DNA of 64,000 nucleotides, taken from contig CBDFMN010000003.1 in the NCBI GenBank assembly GCA_965249685.1, positions 2,480,001 to 2,544,000 on the forward strand, read 5' to 3'. The translations under genes were made by a program, and so were the position numbers. Below the pieces are notes generated by a model. It did not search any database. It saw nothing but the letters and a program-made list of their open reading frames with translations, and was not told the DNA's origin. Origin of the DNA: RH-AL1 sp965249685 (GTDB lineage Bacteria > Pseudomonadota > Alphaproteobacteria > Rhizobiales > Beijerinckiaceae). Below are positions 27,048 through 35,963 of this stretch, one piece after another. The stretch's first letter is position 1; every line of letters starts with the position of its first letter.

Positions 27048-27302
27048 ATGGTCGAGGATATAGCGGACAGCGGCGTCGCCGCCGCCGAACTGAAGCAGTT
27101 CGTCGAGCGCATCGAGCGGCTCGAGGAGGAGAAGAAGGCCCTGTCCGACGACATCAAGGAGGTTTTCGGCGAGCTGAAGGGCCGCGGCTTCGACGTCAAG
27201 GCCATCCGGCAGATTCTGCGCATCCGCAAGCAGGACCATTCGGAACGCATGGAGCTCGAGGCGATCCTCGAGCTCTATATGAACGCGCTGGGAATGACCT
27301 GA
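27048..27302 (+). CDS. DUF2312/GapR-family nucleoid-associated protein
   Basis: The product has 84 residues and is mostly helical and coiled-coil: LKQFVERIERLEEEKKALSD, then DIKEVFGELKGRGFDVKAI and RQILRIRKQD. This is the pattern of DUF2312. Caulobacter GapR belongs to this family and binds overtwisted AT-rich DNA ahead of replication forks. A GAGGGG ribosome site precedes the ATG. It ends 12 bases from the converging zwf gene. Confidence 0.9.
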   Translation: MVEDIADSGVAAAELKQFVERIERLEEEKKALSDDIKEVFGELKGRGFDVKAIRQILRIRKQDHSERMELEAILELYMNALGMT

Positions 27303-27314
27303 AGGCGCACGCCC

Positions 27315-28871
27315 TCACCCCGCCATCGGCTTCTCCGCCACCGGACGCCAATGATGGCCCGCCTTGGCGAGCAGGTCGTCGGCCTCCTCCGGGCCGGCCG
27401 AGCCCGAGGCGTAGGGCGCAGGCGCGCCGCCCGCGCCCCAGGCGTCGAGCACAGGCTGCACGACGCGCCACGCGTCCTCCACCATGTCGGCGCGGTTGAA
27501 CAGCGTCGCGTCACCGATCATCACGTCGTAGAGCAGGGTCTCATAGCCGACGTTGGGCTCGTGCTTGAACCAGTTCCTGTAGGCGAAATCCATCCGCACC
27601 GTGGCGAGCGCCATGTCGGGGCCGGGCTGCTTGACCTCGAGTTGCAGCGAGATGCCCTCCTCGGGCTGGATGCGGATCACCAGCCAATTGGCCGAGAGCT
27701 CGTCCACCCGCATCTTGTCGAACGAGGCGAGCGGCGCCGGCTTGAAGCGAATGGCGATCTCCGTCAGCCGGTCGTTCATGTGCTTGCCGGTGCGCAGGTA
27801 GAAGGGCACCCCTGCCCAGCGCCAGCTGTCGATGCCGACGCGCATGGCGACGTAGGTCTCGATGGTCGATTGCGGCGAGACGTCGGGCTCGGACCGGTAG
27901 GCCTGGACCGTTGTCCCGTCGACGGTGCCGGCGGTATATTGGCCGCGCACCGCGGCGGAGGGGTCGAGCGGCGGCATGGCCGCGAAGACTTCGGCCTTTC
28001 GGTTGCGGATCGCCGTGGCGCTGAAACTCGTCGGCGGCTCCATCGCCACCATCGCCAGAAGAGTGAAGAGGTGGTTCGGCACCATGTCGCGCAGGGCGCC
28101 CGTCACCTCGTAGAACTTGCCACGCCGCTCGACGCCGACGACCTCCGCCGCGGTGATCTGCACGTGGTCGATGCGGTCGCGGTTCCAGATCGGCTCGAAC
28201 ATCCCGTTAGCGAAACGGAAGGCCATAATCGACTGGACCGTCTCCTTGCCGAGGAAATGGTCGATCCGGTAGATCTGGCTCTCGTCGAGCGTCTTCAGCA
28301 GGCTGGCGTTGAGGGCTTCGGCCGAGGGCACGTCGTGGCCGAACGGTTTCTCCACCACGACGCGCCGCCAGGGGTCGGCCTTGCCCTCCCCGGCCTCGCT
28401 TTGCTTCGTCAGGCCGGCCTCGCCGAGCCGGTCGACCACCGTCGCGAAGAACCGGTCGGCGATCGCCAGGTAGAAGATGACGTTGCCGCCGGAGAAACCC
28501 GCGCTCTCCAGGGCCTTGCCGATGGCGCCGTAGAGGTCGGGCTTCGTCATGTCGCCGCGGAGATAGCTCATGCGGCTCGCAACTTTCTGCCACGCGGCCT
28601 CGTCGATGGCGTCCACGTTGAATTCGGAGGCCTTGTTGCCGACGAAGCTCAACAGCATCGTGTGGAGGTGCTCCTGCCAAACCTTCACGTCGCCATCGGC
28701 CAGGTCGACGCCGACGATCGCGAAGTCCTCGGGCAGCAGCCCCTCGCAGCCGAGATTATAGATCGCCGGCATGACGAGCCGCTTGGTAAGGTCGCCGAAG
28801 GCGCCGAAGATCACGATGGCGCAGGGATTGGCCGGCGGCCTCATGTGCTCGCGGTCGTCGCTTTTGGTCAT
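27315..28871 (-). CDS. zwf: Glucose-6-phosphate dehydrogenase (copy 1)
   Basis: The product has 518 residues. It oxidises glucose-6-phosphate to 6-phosphogluconolactone. The NADP-binding motif is GAFGDLTKRL and the active-site block RIDHFLGKETVQ. The chosen start MTKSDDRE could be replaced by the Met nine residues later. A second intact copy lies at 42123-43667; this one is alone, not with gnd or pgl. Confidence 0.92.
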   Translation of the reverse strand: MTKSDDREHMRPPANPCAIVIFGAFGDLTKRLVMPAIYNLGCEGLLPEDFAIVGVDLADGDVKVWQEHLHTMLLSFVGNKASEFNVDAIDEAAWQKVASRMSYLRGDMTKPDLYGAIGKALESAGFSGGNVIFYLAIADRFFATVVDRLGEAGLTKQSEAGEGKADPWRRVVVEKPFGHDVPSAEALNASLLKTLDESQIYRIDHFLGKETVQSIMAFRFANGMFEPIWNRDRIDHVQITAAEVVGVERRGKFYEVTGALRDMVPNHLFTLLAMVAMEPPTSFSATAIRNRKAEVFAAMPPLDPSAAVRGQYTAGTVDGTTVQAYRSEPDVSPQSTIETYVAMRVGIDSWRWAGVPFYLRTGKHMNDRLTEIAIRFKPAPLASFDKMRVDELSANWLVIRIQPEEGISLQLEVKQPGPDMALATVRMDFAYRNWFKHEPNVGYETLLYDVMIGDATLFNRADMVEDAWRVVQPVLDAWGAGGAPAPYASGSAGPEEADDLLAKAGHHWRPVAEKPMAG

Positions 28872-28989
28872 GGCGGTGGCTCTCCGAAGGGCGTCGGACG
28901 ACGCGGACAGGCCTTTGGGCCCCTGCGGCAATGCCGGGACCGGTTAATGCGTTGCAGCACGCCGCCGCCGTGCCGTTTCGGGACGGGTG

Positions 28990-29004
28990 CTAACGGCGGA
29001 TTAA
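28990..29004. promoter_or_regulatory. CtrA-like box, CTAA-N7-TTAA
   Basis: The sequence reads CTAACGGCGGATTAA, 7 of 8 to TTAA-N7-TTAA, and the right half continues as TTAACCAT, the classic CtrA half-site. It lies 57 bases upstream of the outer-membrane beta-barrel gene, in the divergent spacer with zwf. Confidence 0.3.
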
Positions 29005-29060
29005 CCATGGCGACGTAAAACTCGTGACGCGCGGGACACGGGCCGCGCGTCGAGGGTCCG

Positions 29061-30707
29061 GTGCGGTTTCGATCACGTCCAAGCTCCGGGCTTTCAAGCA
29101 CCGCGCTCTGCCTGGCGGCGGCCCTCGCGGCGGCCGGGTTCGTCCACGACGCCGGCGCGCAAGGCCTCGACCTGCGCGGCGGCGACGATCCCGCGGCACC
29201 CGCGCGCGCCGCTTTTGCGCCACGCCTGGCGCAGGACGCGGGCGCGCCGCAGCCCCTTCGCCGCTCCAGGGCCGATGCCGACGAGGCGGTTCCCCCGATC
29301 GTGAGCCGCCCCTCCGACGATCCCGGTGCGCCCAATTACGGCAGGGCCCGGCCGAGGAAGGCCAAGCTGTACCGGCCGAGCCTCCGCGGCTCGCCGCCTC
29401 TGGCGGCGCTCGTGCCCTATCGCGGTGCACCGGGCCAGCCGAAAGGCCTGCTCAACCCCGCTCCGCCACCGCGCGACGCCATCGACCCCGCGCAGCCTGG
29501 GCCGACGGTCGCGGTGCTGCCCAGCCCGCTGCGGCAACGCCGCCCGCCCGTCGAGGACGACCCATTCGCCCCGCTCGGCGTCAGGGCCGGCGCCCTGCGC
29601 CTGTTCCCCTTCCTCGAGGCGGGCGGGGGTTACGAGACCAACCCCAACCAGACCAGTGCCGGGGTCAGGGCCTCCCCCGTGCTGCGCGCGGCGGGGGGCC
29701 TGGACGTGCGCTCCGACTTCTCCGCCCACAGCCTCACCGCCTCGCTGCGCGGCGGCTACTCGGACTTTCCGCGCAACGCGCAGGCCAACCGTCCGGACGC
29801 CAACGGGGTCGTCGACGGTCGCATCGACGTGACACGCGACGACCGGGTCGACCTCGAGGGGCGCTTCGCCATCGCCACCCAGACGCCCGGTTCGCCGCTG
29901 CTCGCCGTGCCGGGCAGCGTGTTCATCACCAACCGGCCGACGATCGTCTCGGCGGGCGCGACGCTGGGCGGCGCACACGCGTTCAACCGGCTCTCGCTCG
30001 GCCTACGCGCCACGTTCGATCGCACCCAGTACGGCGACGCGACCCAGTCGGACGGGACGAGGTTCCGCTTCTCGCAAGACAATTACAACGACTATGGCCT
30101 GATCGCGCGCGCCGCCTACGAGGTGACGCCCGGCATCGTCCCGTTCCTCGAGGTCGGCGCCGACACGCGGGTGCGCGACAACGTGCTCGACACCAGCGGC
30201 TATGCCCGCAACTCGCGCGGGGTACTGGCGCGGGCCGGCTCGACCTTCGAGTTCAGCCGCCTGCTGACGGGCACGGCCAGCGGCGGCTATGCGCAGCGCC
30301 ACTACGACGACCCACGGCTGCCCGACCTGCGCGGGCCGACCTTCGACGCCGCGCTCGTCTATGGGTTTTCGCCGCTGACCACGCTCACCCTGCGCAGCGC
30401 GACGATCCTGTCCGAGACCACGCTCGCCGGTGCCTCCGGCGCGGTCTCGCGCATCGCGAGCCTGGAGGTCGCGCACACCTTCTTCCGCCACTTCACCGTG
30501 GGCGGCATCGCCACCTACCAGGTCAACCAGTACCAGGGCGCATCGGTGCACGAGACCTTCACGCAAGGCACCCTGAAGGCCGCCTACAGCTTCACCCGCG
30601 AGGTCCAGCTCATCGCCAGCGCGACGCGGCAGCGGCTCGACAGCTCGTTGCTCGGCTCGAGCTACACGGACACCATCTTCCTCGTCGGTGTGCGGCTGCA
30701 GCGCTGA
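29061..30707 (+). CDS. Outer-membrane beta-barrel protein
   Basis: The product has 548 residues from a GTG start, with a signal peptide (STALCLAAALAAAGFVHDAGA). About 150 residues of Pro- and Arg-rich, probably disordered periplasmic sequence follow. The C-terminal 370 residues show alternating hydrophobic strands with turn motifs such as GGGYETNPNQT and RVRDNVLDTSGYARN, ending DTIFLVGVRLQR, as in the BBP2_2 outer-membrane barrel family. Members are often found near exopolysaccharide genes; the ligand is unknown. Confidence 0.8.
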   Translation: MRFRSRPSSGLSSTALCLAAALAAAGFVHDAGAQGLDLRGGDDPAAPARAAFAPRLAQDAGAPQPLRRSRADADEAVPPIVSRPSDDPGAPNYGRARPRKAKLYRPSLRGSPPLAALVPYRGAPGQPKGLLNPAPPPRDAIDPAQPGPTVAVLPSPLRQRRPPVEDDPFAPLGVRAGALRLFPFLEAGGGYETNPNQTSAGVRASPVLRAAGGLDVRSDFSAHSLTASLRGGYSDFPRNAQANRPDANGVVDGRIDVTRDDRVDLEGRFAIATQTPGSPLLAVPGSVFITNRPTIVSAGATLGGAHAFNRLSLGLRATFDRTQYGDATQSDGTRFRFSQDNYNDYGLIARAAYEVTPGIVPFLEVGADTRVRDNVLDTSGYARNSRGVLARAGSTFEFSRLLTGTASGGYAQRHYDDPRLPDLRGPTFDAALVYGFSPLTTLTLRSATILSETTLAGASGAVSRIASLEVAHTFFRHFTVGGIATYQVNQYQGASVHETFTQGTLKAAYSFTREVQLIASATRQRLDSSLLGSSYTDTIFLVGVRLQR

Positions 30708-31021
30708 GGCGGCGACCATCCCTCAAGCATGGCCTCGTCGCCATGGTGGGGACGCGGGAGATGCGGGCCAAGGCGTCGTCGCCGTCGCGGTTCACAAAGA
30801 CGGCCCGCGCCTGCGCCTCCTTGGAAAGCACTTGGACCAGGAATCGTCGGCGATGGATGCGGAGAGACAAGCTCGAAGGTGTCGCGCGGAGGCCAGGCAG
30901 GCGTCGTCGTCTCGCGCCGCATCGCCACGCCGGAGGCCGTTCGGCGGAATCGGCCCCTTGAACCCGCGCGGCGATCCCGTCATTGTCGAAGTGACGGCCG
31001 ATTGCCGCCTGGAGAGAGCCC
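30708..31021. other. Intergenic region, 314 bases, no gene seen
   Basis: I see no credible reading frame, RNA or terminator here. Its right end must hold the promoter and ribosome site (GGAGAG) of the following small secreted-protein gene. Confidence 0.5.
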
Positions 31022-31441
31022 ATGACCATCCTGTCCGTGGCGGCGCGGAGCCTGGTGCTCGCGGCCGCCTTTAGCGCTTGCGCGCAAGCGGCCCCCCGCT
31101 CCTACAAAGGCGTGCCCGAACTCGACGTAAAAGGCTCCTGCACCGACGCGCAGAAATTCAGCACGCAAAACGAGAACAAAGGCAGTGCGTACAGGGGCTG
31201 CATGCAAGACGAGATGAACGCCAAGGACCAGCTCGCGAAGAACTGGGGTAAGTTCAAACCCTACGACAAGCAGAGTTGCGTCGAGCAGGCGCGCGCGCCG
31301 AGCCCAAGCTACGTCGAGGTGCTGACGTGCCTCGAAATGAACACGGGCAACATCTCGACGGGCGGACGCGTCGACACCCAGGCTGGGGGTGCCCAGGCGC
31401 CCGGCCTCTCCAGCCCCAACGCGCCGGCAGCGCCCAAATAA
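31022..31441 (+). CDS. Small secreted four-cysteine protein of unknown function
   Basis: The product has 139 residues with a signal peptide ending near CAQAAPRS (residue 24). The mature part has four cysteines in the contexts GSCTDA, YRGCMQDE, QSCVEQ and LTCLEM, consistent with two periplasmic disulfides. A low-complexity Ala/Pro/Gly tail follows. It is probably periplasmic or surface exposed. I recognise no family. Confidence 0.75.
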   Translation: MTILSVAARSLVLAAAFSACAQAAPRSYKGVPELDVKGSCTDAQKFSTQNENKGSAYRGCMQDEMNAKDQLAKNWGKFKPYDKQSCVEQARAPSPSYVEVLTCLEMNTGNISTGGRVDTQAGGAQAPGLSSPNAPAAPK

Positions 31442-31498
31442 GTGGCGGGATGAGGAGGCGCGGCATGAAGCCGGTTCCGGCACCGGGAGGCGTGGCGC

Positions 31499-32680
31499 TC
31501 AGGATGCCGCTCGCAAGCGCCGGACGAGTTCGGGCGTGGCGAAGCCGTCGGCGGGGCTGAGGCCGGCCTGCTTCTGGTAGGCGTGGATCGCGTCGCGCGA
31601 ACTCGGCCCGAACTTGCCGTCGGCCGCGCCCTTGTAGAGCCCGAGCGCGGCCAGCCGGGCCTGAACGAAGGCCTTGTCCGCGCGCGAAAGATTGATGGCC
31701 GCCTTTGGCCAAGCTCCGGCCAAGGGGGGCGCTCCGGCGATCCGCTGCGCCAGCGCGCCGAGCGAGAGGGCGTAGGAATCCGAATTGTTGTACCGCTTGA
31801 CGACCCAATAATTCTCGAAGAGCAGGAACGCCGGTCCCGAGGCACCTGCCGGCAGGAACAGCGCGGCCTCGCCGTCGGCCGGCAGGGAGCCGCTTGCCGC
31901 GCGCAGGCCCAAGGCCGCCCACTCGGCGGCGTCCGCGTGCAGCGTCGGAACCGTGAAGCCGGCCGGCAACACCACCTCCTTCGACCAGGCACGGTCGGCC
32001 CGCCAACCGGACCCGCTCAGGAAGTTGGCGATCGAGGCCAGGATGTCGGGCGGGCTCGTCCAGATGTCGGGCGCCCCGCCGCCTAGGCTGACCGCGAATT
32101 TGGCATAGGCGGAGGGGAGGAACTGCGGGTCTCCCATCGCGCCGGCCCAGGAGCCGACCATCTGCGCGCGCCGGACCTTGCCACCGTCGAGGATCGCCAG
32201 CGCCTCGATCAACTCGTCGCGGAACAACGGTCGGTCTGGCCGGGTGAACGCCTGCGTCGCCAGCGAGCGGACGATGTCGCGGGTCCCGCGCGCGCGACCG
32301 AAGTCGCTCTCCATCGCCCAGGCGGCGAGCAGGATTTCGCCCGGCACGCCGAAGCGGCCCTCGATGCCGGAGAGGACGGCGGCCTCCGCTGCCGCCAGCC
32401 GGCGGCCCTGCGCGATGCGCCCAGCCGAGACCGCCTCGGCGAAATAGGCTTGCAGGGGCCGGTCGAACTCGGGCTGGCCGCCAGCCGTGCGCGGCAGGCT
32501 CGGGTCGGGCGCGAGGCCAGCGGTCACCGCGTCGAAGGTCGCGCGCCGGACGCCCTTGGCCTCGGCTAGCGGCCGCAGGGTTTCGAGGAAGCCGGCGAAG
32601 GCCGGGTCGGCCGCAGCAGAGTGGGGCTGCACCAGGGACGCGGCGAGGCCAAAACCAAGGGCGCGCCGCGTGAGACTCAC
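31499..32680 (-). CDS. Lytic murein transglycosylase (MltB family) with peptidoglycan-binding domain
   Basis: The product has 393 residues with a signal peptide. The catalytic domain has AWAMESDFGRARG, with the catalytic Glu, and the SWAGAMGDPQFLPSAYAKFA block. The C-terminal 60 residues form a PG_binding_1 domain (LGLYKGAADGKFGPSSRDAIHAYQ). It cleaves the MurNAc-GlcNAc bond to give anhydro-muropeptides in the periplasm. Its start overlaps the stop of the RND pump gene by 4 bases (ATGA), so it is translated with the pump. Confidence 0.9.
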   Translation of the reverse strand: MSLTRRALGFGLAASLVQPHSAAADPAFAGFLETLRPLAEAKGVRRATFDAVTAGLAPDPSLPRTAGGQPEFDRPLQAYFAEAVSAGRIAQGRRLAAAEAAVLSGIEGRFGVPGEILLAAWAMESDFGRARGTRDIVRSLATQAFTRPDRPLFRDELIEALAILDGGKVRRAQMVGSWAGAMGDPQFLPSAYAKFAVSLGGGAPDIWTSPPDILASIANFLSGSGWRADRAWSKEVVLPAGFTVPTLHADAAEWAALGLRAASGSLPADGEAALFLPAGASGPAFLLFENYWVVKRYNNSDSYALSLGALAQRIAGAPPLAGAWPKAAINLSRADKAFVQARLAALGLYKGAADGKFGPSSRDAIHAYQKQAGLSPADGFATPELVRRLRAAS

Positions 32681-35600
32681 GGTGCGGCGTCCCCGGGCGC
32701 CGTCTTCGATACGCGCCCCTCGCGGATCCGCTGGAAGACGACGTAGAGCATGGGCACGAGGAAGATGCCGATCGTGCTAGCCGCGATCATGCCGCCGAAC
32801 ACCGGCGTGCCGACGCCGCGCCGGCTGATCTGCGCCGCCCCCTGCGCGGTCACGAGGGGGAACAGCCCGGCGACGAAGGCGATGGAGGTCATCATCACCG
32901 CGCGGAACCGCATGCGCGAGCCGCGGATCGCCGCCTCGACGATGCTCGTGCCGCGCTCGCGCTCCTCCTTGGCGAACTCGACGATCAGGATGGCGTTCTT
33001 CGCGGCGAGCGCGATGAGCACCACGAGCCCGATCTGCGCGTAGAGGTCGAGCGACAGGCCGGCATAGAGGATGGCGGCGAAGGAGCCGAACACGCCGACC
33101 GCCACCGACATCAGGACCGGGATCGGGATCATCCAGGACTCGTAGAGCGCGACGAGGAAGAGGAAGGCGAAGAGCAGCGCTAGTGCGAGGATCACGCCCG
33201 TCTGCGAGCCCGCCTCGTGCTCCTGGTAGGCCGTGCCGGTCCACTCGTAGCTGTAGCCCGGCGGCAGCGATCGATCCGACAGGTCGGCCATGACCGCGAG
33301 CGACGTGCCCGACGACACGCCCGGCGCCGGCGTGCCGTTGACCGAGACCGAGCGGTAGTTGTTGTAGCGGGTGATGACCTGCGGCCCCAGCACGGTGCGG
33401 CTGGCGGCGAGCGAGCGCATCGGCACCATCTGGTTGAAGCTGTTGCGCACGTAGATCTGCCAGATGTCGGAGATCTCGCGGCGGTCGAAGTTCTCGCCCT
33501 CGATGTTAACCTGCCAGACGCGGCCGAACAGGTTGAAGTTGTTGATGTAGTTGCCCCCGAGCGTCGCCCCTACCGTGTCGAAGATCGCCGACACCGGCAC
33601 GCCCAACGCCTGCGCCTTCACCCGGTCGATGTCGAGGAAGACGGATGGCGTCGTCGCCGTATAGGTCGAGAAGACGCGCGTCAGCATCGGGCTTTTGTTC
33701 GCCGCAGCGATCAGCCCCTGCATCACGCTCGCGTTCTGCGTGGGGTCTTGCCCCTCGAGCGCCTCCATCTGGTACTCGAAGCCGCCGGACGTCGACAGGC
33801 CGATGATGGGCGGCAGGTTGAAGGCGATGACGGAGGCCGTGCGGATCTGCTGGCCTTCGACGAACACCTTGCGGATGAGCGCCTGCGCGGAATCCTGCGC
33901 CGCCGTGCGGTCGGCGAAGGGCTTCAGCTTGACCACCATGAAGGCGTTGTTCGACTCGTTGCCGCCGTCGAGCAGCGAGAAGCCGATGACGGCGAACGTG
34001 TCGGCGACCTGCGGCAGGCCGAGCAGCAGCTTCTCGACCTGGCGCACCGTCTCCTTGGTGCGCGGCACGGAGGCGCCGTCGGGCAGTTGCACCGACATGA
34101 AGAACGCGCCCTGGTCCTCCTCGGGAAGGAAACCCGTGGGCGTGCGCAGCGACAGGACATAGATGCCGGCGCCAAAGGCCAGGATGACCAGGATGGAGAC
34201 GAAGGACCAGCGCACCAGCCCGCCGACGATGCGCGCGAAGCCGTCGCGCGTCCAGTCGATGGCGCGCAGCACCCGGCCCATGATGCCGCGGCGCGGGCCG
34301 CTGCGCCTCAGGAAGATGCTGCAAAGCGCCGGCGAGAGGGTGAGCGCGTTAAGCGCCGAAATCAACATGGCGACGCTGATCGTCACCGCAAACTGACGGA
34401 ACAACTGCCCCGATACGCCGGGAATGAAGGCGATGGGCACGAAGACCGAGAGCAGCACCAGCGAGATCGCGACGATGGGCGCGGTGATCTCGCCCATCGC
34501 CTTTTTCGTCGCCTCGCGCGGGGTGAGCTCGGGATGCTCCTCCATCACGCGCTCGACGTTCTCGACGACGACGATCGCGTCGTCCACGACGATGCCGATG
34601 GCGAGCACCAGCGCCAGCAGCGAGACGGTGTTGGCGGAATAGCCGATGGCGAGCAGCACGGCGAAGGTGCCGATAAGGCTGACGGGTACGGCGATCGCCG
34701 GGATGATCGTCGCGCGCAGCGAGCCGAGGAACAGGAACACCACCAGCACGACGAGCGCGAAGGCCTCGGCAAGCGTGCGCAGCACCTCGCTGATCGTGTC
34801 GCGCACGAACGTCGTCGTGTCGTAGACGACCGTGGTCTTCAGGCCCTCGGGGAAGCGCTTGCTCACCTTGGCGAGCGTGGCGTTGACGGCGCTGGCCGTC
34901 TGCACCGCGTTGGCGCCGGGCGCGAGATAGATGCCGATGGCGACCGCGGGCTTGCCGGAGAGCGAGCTTTCCGTGTCCTGGTTCTGCGCGCCGAGTTCGA
35001 CGCGGGCGACGTCCTTGATCTTGAGGACGGAGCCGTCGGCATTGGCGCGCAGGACGATGTCGCCGAACTCCGCCGGCGTCGTCAGGCGCCCCTGCGTCTG
35101 CAGGTTGAGCTGGAACTGCTGGTCGTCGGAGATCGGCCGAGCGCCGATGCGGCCGAGCGCCGCCTGGTTGTTCTGCGCTTGGATCGCCCTGACGATGTCG
35201 GAGGGCGCGAGGTTGAGGCTGGTCAGTCGTTGCGTGTCGAACCAGATGTTCATGGAATAGTTGAGCTTGCCGAACAACAGCGCCTGGCCGACGCCGGGCG
35301 TGCGCGAGATCTCGTCGAGCACGTTGATGACGGCGTAATTGGTGATGAACAGCGGGTCCTGTTTGCCGTTGTCCGAATAGAGCATCATGAATTGCAGGAT
35401 GGCCGACGAGCGCTTGCGGATCGTCAGGCCCTGCAACGTCACCTGCGCCGGGAGCTGCGACTGCGCTGTCGCCACCCGGTTGTTGACGTTGACCGTGTCG
35501 ATGTCGGGGTTGGAGCCGAGCGCGAAGCTGACGGTCAGCGTATAGGAGCCGTCGTTGCCGGACGTCGATTTCATGTAGAGCATCTTGTCGACGCCCACCA

Positions 35601-35808
35601 TCTGAGCCTCGATCGGCTGAGCGACGGACTGCTCCACCACGGCCGCGGAGGCGCCGGGGTAATTTGCCGTGACCTGCACCTGGGGCGGCACGATGTCGGG
35701 AAATTGCGACAGCGGGATCGCCGTCAGTGCCAGGGCGCCGGCCAGGGTGATGACGATGGCGATGACGATCGCGAGCCGCGGGCGATCGACGAAAATTGCG
35801 GAAAACAT
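32677..35808 (-). CDS. RND multidrug efflux pump, inner-membrane HAE1-type transporter
   Basis: The product has 1043 residues, the normal length. The N-terminus is MFSAIFVDRPRLAIVIAI. The proton-relay aspartates of TM4 lie in AIGIVVDDAIVVVENVER, and two large periplasmic loops and 12 membrane helices are visible (for example LVVLIALAAKNAILIVEFAK). It exports hydrophobic or amphiphilic compounds by proton antiport. The adaptor gene is upstream; no outer-membrane factor gene is adjacent. Confidence 0.93.
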   Translation of the reverse strand: MFSAIFVDRPRLAIVIAIVITLAGALALTAIPLSQFPDIVPPQVQVTANYPGASAAVVEQSVAQPIEAQMVGVDKMLYMKSTSGNDGSYTLTVSFALGSNPDIDTVNVNNRVATAQSQLPAQVTLQGLTIRKRSSAILQFMMLYSDNGKQDPLFITNYAVINVLDEISRTPGVGQALLFGKLNYSMNIWFDTQRLTSLNLAPSDIVRAIQAQNNQAALGRIGARPISDDQQFQLNLQTQGRLTTPAEFGDIVLRANADGSVLKIKDVARVELGAQNQDTESSLSGKPAVAIGIYLAPGANAVQTASAVNATLAKVSKRFPEGLKTTVVYDTTTFVRDTISEVLRTLAEAFALVVLVVFLFLGSLRATIIPAIAVPVSLIGTFAVLLAIGYSANTVSLLALVLAIGIVVDDAIVVVENVERVMEEHPELTPREATKKAMGEITAPIVAISLVLLSVFVPIAFIPGVSGQLFRQFAVTISVAMLISALNALTLSPALCSIFLRRSGPRRGIMGRVLRAIDWTRDGFARIVGGLVRWSFVSILVILAFGAGIYVLSLRTPTGFLPEEDQGAFFMSVQLPDGASVPRTKETVRQVEKLLLGLPQVADTFAVIGFSLLDGGNESNNAFMVVKLKPFADRTAAQDSAQALIRKVFVEGQQIRTASVIAFNLPPIIGLSTSGGFEYQMEALEGQDPTQNASVMQGLIAAANKSPMLTRVFSTYTATTPSVFLDIDRVKAQALGVPVSAIFDTVGATLGGNYINNFNLFGRVWQVNIEGENFDRREISDIWQIYVRNSFNQMVPMRSLAASRTVLGPQVITRYNNYRSVSVNGTPAPGVSSGTSLAVMADLSDRSLPPGYSYEWTGTAYQEHEAGSQTGVILALALLFAFLFLVALYESWMIPIPVLMSVAVGVFGSFAAILYAGLSLDLYAQIGLVVLIALAAKNAILIVEFAKEERERGTSIVEAAIRGSRMRFRAVMMTSIAFVAGLFPLVTAQGAAQISRRGVGTPVFGGMIAASTIGIFLVPMLYVVFQRIREGRVSKTAPGDAAP

Positions 35809-35840
35809 GGCGCCTCGTCAGCTTTGCGGTGGTCCACCGC

Positions 35841-35963
35841 GTTTCAGCTCGAAGGGTCGCTGCCTTACGGCAGCGGCTTGCTTTCGGCTTTAAGAGCCGT
35901 CGCCTTACGGAAGCGGCTTGCTTTCAGCATCAAGGGCCGCGCCTCGCGGCATCGGCTTGCTCA
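35841..35963. repeat. Tandem 40-base repeat copied from the 3' end of the RND adaptor gene
   Basis: About three imperfect units of roughly 40 bases run between the adaptor and pump genes. On the plus strand each unit contains GCCTTACGGCAGCGGCTTG or a variant (from 35862, 35902 and 35941), followed by CTTTCAGCATCAAGGGCCG or a variant. Read on the minus strand each repeats an AAGCCGCTKCCG-stop end matching the adaptor C-terminus KPLP-stop. One unit forms a 19-codon reading frame (35964 down to 35905) that starts in an ATGA overlap with the adaptor stop and also ends in SKPLP-stop. Confidence 0.8.
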
